A DNA stretch of 21,838 nt from Desulfobacteraceae bacterium (GTDB lineage: Bacteria; Desulfobacterota; Desulfobacteria; Desulfobacterales; SG8-13), in contig JARFQH010000075.1 of assembly GCA_029287875.1 (NCBI GenBank), positions 1 through 21,838 of the forward strand. The letters run 5' to 3'. The position numbers were made by a program, and so were the translations under genes. Shown one piece after another: positions 15,968-21,838 of the stretch. The notes under the pieces are model-generated. The model saw only the letters and a program-made list of their open reading frames with translations, was not told the origin of the DNA and searched no databases. Position 1 is the first letter of the stretch. Each line of letters opens with the position of its first letter.

Positions 15968-15998
15968 GGTTGTCTTTCACGAAACAGCCAACCGTTTT
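15968..15998 (+). terminator. Possible terminator after phnW
   Basis: GGTTG (15968-15972) pairs with CAACC (15989-15993), with extra pairing inside, and GTTTT follows. It lies 65 bases after phnW and before the convergent arsenate reductase gene. The stem is short and the T run is only four, so this is tentative. Confidence 0.35.
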
Positions 15999-16010
15999 GC
16001 CACCAACCTT

Positions 16011-16466
16011 TTACTTCTCTATCAATGCCTTGAAGTTTATTGAATTTTCCGGTGGATCGAACAGCCATTCTTTTATCATATCTCTAATCTTACGTACTTC
16101 TACGAGCTTTTCATTTTCTTCTCCTTCAACTGCCGCGGGATCTGGAAATGGCCAATGCCAGCGTTGAGTAATCCCGGGAAAGATTGGGCACTTCGATTCG
16201 GAGTCATGGCAAACCGTAATGACGTGATCGTATAGTTTTCCCTGTTTAAACAGCTCAAACACGTTTTGAGGTTTCTTTTCAGATAAATCAAAACCAACTT
16301 CAGCCATGACGCGAATCACCAATGGATTTACGCCCTCTGCCGGCTCTAATCCGGCACTCTCGATTTTGAAGTGATCTCCATAGAGTTTCTTTAGATATGC
16401 TTCCGCAATTTGGCTGCGCCCGCTGTTGTGCTGACAGATGAAGAGTACTTTTGTTTTGTTAGCCAT
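16011..16466 (-). CDS. arsC: Arsenate reductase, thioredoxin-coupled, low-molecular-weight phosphatase type
   Basis: This cytoplasmic enzyme reduces arsenate to arsenite. The 151-residue protein has the phosphatase loop CQHNSGRS (Cys11 to Arg17) near the N-terminus and the redox pair Cys86 and Cys93 in VCHDSESKCPIFPG. WPFPDPA (Asp109) supplies the general acid. The two extra cysteines separate it from protein tyrosine phosphatases of the same fold and indicate a thioredoxin-type ArsC. The start has a strong GGAGG (16472-16476). No arsR, arsB or acr3 gene is in the window, so it is a lone copy. It converges on the phosphonate cluster; arsenate is a phosphate analogue, but any functional link is speculation. 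Confidence 0.9.
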   Translation of the reverse strand: MANKTKVLFICQHNSGRSQIAEAYLKKLYGDHFKIESAGLEPAEGVNPLVIRVMAEVGFDLSEKKPQNVFELFKQGKLYDHVITVCHDSESKCPIFPGITQRWHWPFPDPAAVEGEENEKLVEVRKIRDMIKEWLFDPPENSINFKALIEK

Positions 16467-16743
16467 TTATTCCTCCGATTTTCACGAGCAGGATCTCCCA
16501 ACGATACTAAAGTGTAACCATTGGATTGACAGGGGTAAAAATAATTGCCTGAGCGAAAACAAACTAACCATGAATCGTTAGAATAATGTTAGGGAAGGGA
16601 TATTATTTGAATGGAGCGGCTTTGCGGCCTGGAACATTCGATTATTACTTTACCCTGCTTTCCTGGTGCCGATCGGTTCTGGCTTGGGTGGGATCAGGTG
16701 CATGGCACACTGTCGGCTGGGATAAAACGATGACGGCTGGAAA

Positions 16744-17799
16744 CTAACGACCGTCCCAGTGGGGGACCCGCCCCGTTTGCGCCCAGGCCTCTTTTGACAG
16801 GCGGCCAATGTCCTCCCAGTGTCCGTTTTCAATCCAGACGGCAATCAGCTGTGCCGTATCCGGGTAGCCCGCCGGCGCGTTCGGCGGCAGCTCCAGCCAT
16901 AACTGAACGGCTTTGCGGTCCAGGCATTGCATGACCCTTGCCAGTTGAAGCTTCTCCAAAGCCAGCGCATTGGAAAGCTGTTCAAACTGGCCCTTAAGGG
17001 GTTTGACTAACAGTTTCTTGCCGAGCTGCAGGGCTTCGCCGGCCAGCTCGAAGCCCGCCCCGCAGATCACCCCGTTGCAGTCCTCCAAGTCCTGCAGAAA
17101 ACCGCTGCGCGAATAAGGGCGCAGGTGCAGGTGACCCTTCTCGACCGGGGATTTGAGTTCGGCGATGCCGTAGATGAAAAAGCGGTGGCTGGTGAAGGGA
17201 GCCAGCAGCGTCTGGACCTCGGCCGGGTGATCGAAGGGCAGGTAAACCAGCACTTTGTCGGCTTCGACCGGTCGCGTGCCGTCGAGATGCCCCGGAATGA
17301 CGGGGGGTAGGATCGGCTGGCCGAAGTGGTGCCAGTGGAGTCCGACGGGATGGTCCGCAGGAGCAAACGCCTGCAGCAGCCGGCGCGTGAAAGGGTTGGC
17401 ACCGGCGATCGGGATGTCGAAGCAGAAGGCGTACTGGTGTCCGAAGCCGATGCATGGAATTCGAAATCGCCGGGCAATGCGGGCGCTGAGCGGTTCATAG
17501 TCCGTAATCACCATATCGACGCCTGCTGCGTCGTAGTCGTAGATATCGCGGTAAAAGCGGGGCAAATTTAGAGTGAAAGCGGTTTTCAGATACTGCAGCC
17601 GACCGCGGGAAGTTTGGAAGGTGAGTCCCCGGCGAACGTCGAAAGGCTTGAACACCTCGATTTCTTTGAGACCCGAGGGGTCCCGGCCGCTGAAAAGCAC
17701 CTTCACTTCGTGGCCCCGGGCCCGCAGCCGGAGAACGACTTCACGCGAACGGCTGATGTGCCCGTTGCCGGTGGCCTGGATCCCGAAGAGGATTTTCAT
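16744..17799 (-). CDS. MJ1255/VC2487-type glycosyltransferase
   Basis: The 351-residue protein has the N-terminal motif of GT-B glycosyltransferases of the MJ1255 type: MKILFGIQATGNGHISRS, followed by RLRARGHEVKVLFSG. The C-terminal half has CNGVICGAGFELAGEALQLGKKLLVKPLKGQFEQ, resembling the nucleotide-sugar binding region of MurG-like and UDP-glucuronosyl-transferase-like enzymes. The donor and acceptor are unknown. It is expected in the cytoplasm or at the inner face of the membrane. The ribosome site is weak, and the gene starts 30 bases after the PAP2 phosphatase gene ends, so the two are probably co-transcribed. That pairing suggests a role in a lipid-linked sugar or envelope lipid pathway. 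Confidence 0.8.
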   Translation of the reverse strand: MKILFGIQATGNGHISRSREVVLRLRARGHEVKVLFSGRDPSGLKEIEVFKPFDVRRGLTFQTSRGRLQYLKTAFTLNLPRFYRDIYDYDAAGVDMVITDYEPLSARIARRFRIPCIGFGHQYAFCFDIPIAGANPFTRRLLQAFAPADHPVGLHWHHFGQPILPPVIPGHLDGTRPVEADKVLVYLPFDHPAEVQTLLAPFTSHRFFIYGIAELKSPVEKGHLHLRPYSRSGFLQDLEDCNGVICGAGFELAGEALQLGKKLLVKPLKGQFEQLSNALALEKLQLARVMQCLDRKAVQLWLELPPNAPAGYPDTAQLIAVWIENGHWEDIGRLSKEAWAQTGRVPHWDGR

Positions 17800-17829
17800 G
17801 CGGTCGCCGTTCTCTGCCTGAACAGGGGT

Positions 17830-18357
17830 CTATCCAGCGACCGTCAACCCGCACCATCCGCACAGCAATCCGATGACGATCCCGGCCAGAATATCGGTGG
17901 GGTAGTGCACGCCCAGGAAAATCCTGGAAAATCCCACCAGCAGAGCCCATGTGAAAACCGGCAGGGCCAGGATCGGGATGAAAAAGCTCACCAGCGTGGC
18001 CATCACGATGGCCGCGGCAGTGTGCCCTGAAGGGAAGCTGAAGCGGTCGCTGGGGACGATCCGCCGCTGTACGGTCGTCAGCGCTTCACAGGGGCGGTCT
18101 CGTTTGATGCAGTTTTTTAGGAGTTTGTAGAGCGGCAGTTCCAGTGCAAAAGCCGCCAGGGCGGCCAATAGAAACCGAAGGGCAACCTCCGGATCGAAGA
18201 AGAACAAGACAAGCGGCAGGGCCGGATAGTAGTAGCCGTTACCACTGTGGGATATCCAAGGCACGGCGATCGAAACCAGTTTTTTCCCATCCAGGCCGAA
18301 AATTTTGTTCAGGCAGACCACATCCCAGTATGTCACGCTGTTTACCAAGGCTCTCAT
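17830..18357 (-). CDS. PAP2-family membrane phosphatase
   Basis: The three PAP2 signature motifs are present in order: KNCIKRDRP (the KxxxxxxRP motif), PSGHTAAA, and SRIFLGVHYPTD (the SRxxxxxHxxxD motif). These form the vanadium-haloperoxidase-like active site that removes phosphate from lipid phosphates such as undecaprenyl diphosphate or phosphatidic acid. At about 175 residues it is a short PAP2 protein with several hydrophobic helices around the motifs. The ATG at 18355-18357 is preferred because GGGGG (18363-18367) sits 5 bases upstream; an alternative GTG at 18361-18363 overlaps that site. It probably forms an operon with the glycosyltransferase just downstream. Confidence 0.88.
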   Translation of the reverse strand: MRALVNSVTYWDVVCLNKIFGLDGKKLVSIAVPWISHSGNGYYYPALPLVLFFFDPEVALRFLLAALAAFALELPLYKLLKNCIKRDRPCEALTTVQRRIVPSDRFSFPSGHTAAAIVMATLVSFFIPILALPVFTWALLVGFSRIFLGVHYPTDILAGIVIGLLCGWCGLTVAG

Positions 18358-18450
18358 GGTCACCCCCTTCTGTTGAGAACCTATAGTAAACTGCCCAGAT
18401 TAGGGTCTTACTAGGTTTGTGTGTTTTTTTAGTTACCTTTAAGTATCGAT

Positions 18451-18604
18451 GAAAAATTCCAAATTGCAAATGACAAATAACAAATAAATCACAATGACCA
18501 AAATTCGAAATTCCAAACTATTTGTTTTTGATCTTATTTGAGATTTGGATATTGTAATTTGGAATTTATTTGTATTTTGGTGCTTGTGTTTTGGTATTTG
18601 GCAG
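18451..18604. repeat. AT-rich imperfect inverted repeat
   Basis: The left half is built of AAATTCC, CAAAT and CAAATAA words. The right half has their complements (GGAATTT, ATTTG, TTATTTG). AAATTCCAAATT (18454-18465) is matched exactly by AATTTGGAATTT (18556-18567). It is low in complexity and probably a non-coding intergenic element; a short open frame across it is an artefact of composition. Confidence 0.55.
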
Positions 18605-18672
18605 TATTTTAGGCGGGCAGGCAAGCCCTGAAATTTTATATGAAACTTCACGTGGCCGGAACAGTGAAAAGA

Positions 18673-18714
18673 TTGAACGTCGAACATCGAACGTTCAACA
18701 TCGAACGTTGAGTA
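18673..18714. repeat. 7-base-period repeat array, left copy
   Basis: Six consecutive heptads read TTGAACG, TCGAACA, TCGAACG, TTCAACA, TCGAACG, TTGAGTA; the consensus is TCGAACR. The array is inverted relative to the one at 18834-18868. Bases 18675-18695 match 18849-18869 exactly on the opposite strand (21 bases). Confidence 0.7.
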
Positions 18715-18833
18715 TTGATGACGCTACGCTTTATCGATTTTATAACAAGCGAACCGCCGAACACTTAACCGCAGAGCTTTGAAGAGTAGATTCGTTTTGC
18801 TCAGTCTTTTTTAAATTGACAGAATGCATTATT

Positions 18834-18868
18834 CGATGTTGGACGTTCAACGTTCGATGTTCGACGTT
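18834..18868. repeat. 7-base-period repeat array, right (inverted) copy
   Basis: Five heptads read CGATGTT, GGACGTT, CAACGTT, CGATGTT, CGACGTT, which is the complement of the left array. With the left copy it frames a 120-base centre. The pair could be the ends of a small non-autonomous element or one large stem. Confidence 0.7.
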
Positions 18869-19057
18869 CATTTTTTATTTACCCGTCATATGAAACTAGC
18901 CAAGGGCAAAGTTAGCTCTTCGATCAAAATGGAGGCGGCAGCCAGAGGCAGTGCTGAAACCTAAACCAACACTGCCAATGGCCATTGTTATGCCCCTAAG
19001 CTTGAAATATCGAGCAGCGGTCGACAACGGATTAGACACTTTATGTGTGACTAAGCC

Positions 19058-20251
19058 CTAGAGTCCGGACCGGATCACCAAATCCGTTATCGGACCGCGC
19101 GATTTGTCGCCCTTCAGAACGAGGTGGGCATATATTTTACTTCCCTTGAACTTGTTGACCACCCAGTTCATGCCGTTGTTGTCGACATTCAAATAAGGAT
19201 TGTCGACCTGGTGGATATCACCCAGGCAGATGCACTTGACGCCCTCCCCCATTCGAGACAGCAGCGACCGGCACTCGTTGCGGGACATGTTTTGCATCTC
19301 GTCGATAATGACCACCGCGTTTTCGATGTTCATTCCCCGGATGAAGGCCAAGGGCAGGAGTTCGAAACGCTTCGAATTGTATTTAGGCGGGATTTCGATC
19401 GTATCGGCAAATATGCGGTTGGCCGGACGCAATTGGTGCAGTTTCAGAATCAGGTCCGACATGTAACGCGTGTAGGGTTCCATTTTTTCTTCGATTCGAC
19501 CGGGCAGATACCCCAGTTTTTGGCCGATCTCGATCATCGGCTTGACCACATATATCTTCTCGTGCGTTTTCCTCTCGAGCGTCTGGTAAAGGGCCGAGGC
19601 CAGCGCCAGGAAACTCTTGCCGTAACCGGCCGCGCTCTGGATGGTGACGATCGGGATATCGGGGTTGTTCATCAGTTCGAGTGCCAGATTCTGGTACACG
19701 GTGCGGGGGAGAACGTTCCAGGTCTTGAGTTGATAATCGATGACTTTCTCTTCGGCGGCACCGCAGAATACGGGTTTGCCTGTGTCGTTCCACTTGAAAC
19801 TGTTGGGGATGGCGTCATCCGGATCGGTTGTGAATCCCGTATAGCGCTCGGCTTCGGACTTGGAGGGTACCGATTCCTTGTAGTTCTCACTGCGGATGCC
19901 GTAAATCCCGGCCTGGAGTTGAAACACCCTGTCGTTGGTCACCAGAATCGGTTCTATAAGGCCGCTGGTGCGGATTTCTTCCAGGATGTGATTGTCTACC
20001 TGGTTTGAGAAGGAATCGGCGACATGGTCGGTCTTAAGCAGTTTGAAGTGCTCGGGAAATTCGGAGATGTGGTGAATCGCCTTGTTGGCGATGTGGCCCA
20101 ATCGGGGGTCTTTTTTGAACTTATTGAGCTCCAGAAGAACGTGGTAAGGGATGTAAATGGTATTTTCGTTTCCGTTTCGCAGCTTGAACAGTGCATTGGG
20201 GTCCTCCAGCAAGACATTCGTGTCCACGACATAGTGCTTGGCGTTTTGCAT
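19058..20251 (-). CDS. PIN-PhoH two-domain protein (PhoH2-type RNase/helicase)
   Basis: The 397-residue protein joins a PIN nuclease-like domain to a PhoH ATPase. The PIN part (about 1-130) begins YVVDTNVLL, with Asp10 and other acidic positions (Glu41, Asp107) that could form the metal site. The ATPase part has a P-loop SAAGYGKS (206-213; the usual first glycine is serine), VVKPMIEIGQKLGYLPG, Walker B VVIIDEMQN (from 313), and GDIHQVDNPYL. PhoH2 proteins have been described as RNA-unwinding ribonucleases, in some species in toxin-antitoxin pairs. No antitoxin-like small gene precedes this one. The start is supported by AAAGGTGG at 20256-20263. Monocistronic by position. Confidence 0.9.
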   Translation of the reverse strand: MQNAKHYVVDTNVLLEDPNALFKLRNGNENTIYIPYHVLLELNKFKKDPRLGHIANKAIHHISEFPEHFKLLKTDHVADSFSNQVDNHILEEIRTSGLIEPILVTNDRVFQLQAGIYGIRSENYKESVPSKSEAERYTGFTTDPDDAIPNSFKWNDTGKPVFCGAAEEKVIDYQLKTWNVLPRTVYQNLALELMNNPDIPIVTIQSAAGYGKSFLALASALYQTLERKTHEKIYVVKPMIEIGQKLGYLPGRIEEKMEPYTRYMSDLILKLHQLRPANRIFADTIEIPPKYNSKRFELLPLAFIRGMNIENAVVIIDEMQNMSRNECRSLLSRMGEGVKCICLGDIHQVDNPYLNVDNNGMNWVVNKFKGSKIYAHLVLKGDKSRGPITDLVIRSGL

Positions 20252-20494
20252 GTAGCCACCTTTCTTGAAACGAAATTGTTAAAGAACTGTTTTTGGGTGC
20301 GGGCATTTTAGCCCAACCGACCCATTCTGCCACCATATATAGCATACGGTACAGAAAAATACACTATAAAATGTGTCCGTTTGGGATCGCCAGAGTGAGC
20401 GGTGAGCCGGTTCGTGTGTATATCCTGAAATGAAAGTCATGGTACCCGGAGCGTGGCGCCGCCTGCGGGGGCTGCTGTCGATCGTGAAGAAAAA

Positions 20495-21838
20495 TCACAT
20501 CCCTCCGGCCAACCGGACAGGCGGGGTGTGCTCCTGGGATGGGTTTGTGCCGTCCGGCTCCGCGAAGGCCGTCCAAACCGTTGCCGATGATTCCGCGAAC
20601 AGGCGGGCCAACTGCCCCATGCGACGGCGGCGGTCCTTGCTTCTGATCAGCCGCTGCAGGGCTTCATAAAGATTGTCGGCATCTTTGGCTTTGACCACGA
20701 TGCCGGATCGCTCCGGTGAGATGCAGCATTTCAATTGGTTCCGATCGTCTACGATGACCGGAACGCCGCTGGCCTGAGCCTCGGAAACGGCCTTTACGGC
20801 TGCCTGACCCCGGCCCCCGCAGATGAAAATGTCGCTGGAGGCGTAGATTCCGGGCCATTCTTCTTCGGTCGGACGTTCGAAAAAGCTGCATGGCGTGGTG
20901 CCGAGCCGTCTCTTCAGTCCTGCCGTCATGGAACCTGCACCGGTGACGATCAGGTGGATGCCGCTCTCGACTCGGGACAGGATTTTGAAAACTTCCGTCA
21001 GAAGGTACAGACTCTTTTCCTCGGCAGACGCCGCATCGCACAGGATCTTCAGATTGGTATCAAGCCCGCAAAACCGGTCCAGGTGGCCGTTTCTCCGGCC
21101 TGGATGGAAACGGCGGAGGTCCACACAGTGCGGTATGATTCTGATCTTAGCGGGTTGGACGCCCATCCGCCGAAGGGCGGTGGCGTCCTGCTCGCAAAAA
21201 ACGTAAACACGGTCCAGCTGATCGTAGTACCACAGCTGAAACCGATGCAGGATCTCGCCTACCGATTCATCCGTACCCAGGAACGGGAAGCAGTCTGAGA
21301 GGGAATGCTGGCAGGTGCCGTACACGGGAAGTTTCAAAATCCGGGCCACCGCCAGCGCGGCCAGGCCGACCGGCCCCATGGTGGCCGAATGCAGGTGGGT
21401 CACCTCACGCGTGTAACAGTAATTCAAGACTTCCATCAATGGGGGGAAAAAGAGTCGGTTACCCGGAAAATCCGGGTGCTCATAGGTGCCGATCGGGTCG
21501 AACCGGCGGATTCCAGGCTCTTTGCGGGGCTTCCCGGCGTCACAGGTGATCAATTTGAAAAAACGTGGGTTTGCGGAACTTGCCGGTGTCAGGCGCTGCA
21601 GTGAGAGCTGCAGCCGATACAGGTCGTGGAACCGGTCGGTAAAATGGGCCGTTACCGCTCGGTCTTCCTGTCCGTCCGCCTGCTCGTCCTTCTTTATCCG
21701 ATTGAAATGGGCTGCCATACGGCGATTGAAGACCCGATCCTGGGCAAAATAGGTAAAGGAGATGAAGTAGGGAGCCATCAGCGCATAGAGGCCGCCGGCG
21801 GATCCGATCGTCTGGAAAACGTTGAACACATTGGCGCC
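20495..21838 (-). CDS. GT4-type glycosyltransferase, N-terminus beyond window
   Basis: The frame stays open to the window edge (GANVFNVFQTIG), so the GTG at 21827-21829 is probably internal and this is a C-terminal part of about 447 residues. An FTDRFHDLYRLQLSL segment near 65 resembles the start of the first Rossmann-like domain of GT4 enzymes. THLHSATMGPVGLAAL, IIPHCVDLRRFHPGRR, the LIVTGAGSM stretch, and VSEAQASGVPVIVDDRN complete the GT-B pattern, including the glutamate of the donor-binding EX7E region. The part before residue 60 is hydrophobic or basic and looks like a linker from an upstream domain that cannot be seen. The sugar and acceptor are unknown. No gene is evident in the 243 bases between it and the PIN-PhoH gene. 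Confidence 0.8.
   Translation of the reverse strand, partial: GANVFNVFQTIGSAGGLYALMAPYFISFTYFAQDRVFNRRMAAHFNRIKKDEQADGQEDRAVTAHFTDRFHDLYRLQLSLQRLTPASSANPRFFKLITCDAGKPRKEPGIRRFDPIGTYEHPDFPGNRLFFPPLMEVLNYCYTREVTHLHSATMGPVGLAALAVARILKLPVYGTCQHSLSDCFPFLGTDESVGEILHRFQLWYYDQLDRVYVFCEQDATALRRMGVQPAKIRIIPHCVDLRRFHPGRRNGHLDRFCGLDTNLKILCDAASAEEKSLYLLTEVFKILSRVESGIHLIVTGAGSMTAGLKRRLGTTPCSFFERPTEEEWPGIYASSDIFICGGRGQAAVKAVSEAQASGVPVIVDDRNQLKCCISPERSGIVVKAKDADNLYEALQRLIRSKDRRRRMGQLARLFAESSATVWTAFAEPDGTNPSQEHTPPVRLAGGM

Larger units (their letters stand above)
18364..19057. other. 694-base gene-free region with repeats
   Basis: I see no credible gene in this stretch. It holds the AT-rich inverted repeat (18451-18604), the paired 7-base-period arrays (18673-18870), and a stem GGCAGTG (18947-18953) with CACTGCC (18970-18976), followed directly by the palindrome AATGGCCATT (18977-18986). 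The promoter of the PAP2-glycosyltransferase unit must lie near 18370-18450. The stretch 18990-19057 shows nothing recognisable. Confidence 0.6.

Noticed and set aside
16611..16733. 40-codon plus-strand frame upstream of the glycosyltransferase end
   Set aside because: It has no convincing ribosome site at normal spacing and no similarity to anything I know.
18439..18687. 82-codon minus-strand frame in the AT-rich repeat
   Set aside because: It follows the repeat words and has no ribosome site; it is an artefact of composition.
18673..18870. CRISPR array
   Set aside because: The units are 7 bases with no spacers and the second array is inverted; there are no cas genes in the window.
19124..20008. 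294-codon plus-strand frame antisense to the PIN-PhoH gene
   Set aside because: It is fully contained within a gene with intact PIN and PhoH motifs; the translation is compositionally odd.

Overview
The window (21.8 kb, GC-rich genes, AT-rich spacers) looks like chromosomal DNA of a Gram-negative bacterium. The combination of a two-domain PIN-PhoH protein, a divergent S-adenosylmethionine synthetase, small HMA-like and DUF5132 membrane proteins and short AT-rich intergenic palindromes suggests a Desulfobacterota (former deltaproteobacterial) lineage. That placement is an inference; there is no rRNA or other marker gene here.

Region 1 (1-7727) opens with the C-terminal part of a PEP-utilising phosphotransferase. 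A two-gene plus-strand unit follows: a double zinc-ribbon protein and a small HMA-like protein. Facing it on the minus strand is a run of four genes: a DUF5132-type membrane protein, a second HMA-like membrane protein, a large P2-type cation-transporting ATPase with its own N-terminal HMA-like domain, and a divergent S-adenosylmethionine synthetase whose start lies 4 bases after the ATPase stop. The three HMA-like domains share short motifs and all lack the metal-binding CxxC. This is the least explained part of the window and the best candidate for an undescribed system.

Region 2 (8136-15903) is a complete 2-aminoethylphosphonate (AEP) uptake and degradation cluster on the plus strand: periplasmic binding protein, ATPase, fused two-domain permease, phosphonoacetaldehyde hydrolase (PhnX), a class III PLP enzyme that fits PbfA, and AEP-pyruvate transaminase (PhnW). 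PhnW makes phosphonoacetaldehyde from AEP. PbfA would make the same product from (R)-1-hydroxy-AEP. PhnX splits it to acetaldehyde and phosphate. A 422-base gap with hairpin-forming sequence separates the binding-protein gene from the rest.

Region 3 (16011-21838) is entirely minus strand: a lone thioredoxin-type arsenate reductase, a PAP2 phosphatase followed by an MJ1255-type glycosyltransferase, a PIN-PhoH protein, and a GT4-type glycosyltransferase cut by the window end. A 694-base gene-free stretch (18364-19057) holds two kinds of repeat: an AT-rich inverted repeat, and a 7-base-period array present in two inverted copies about 120 bases apart.

I saw no tRNA, rRNA, CRISPR array, integrase or complete insertion sequence.
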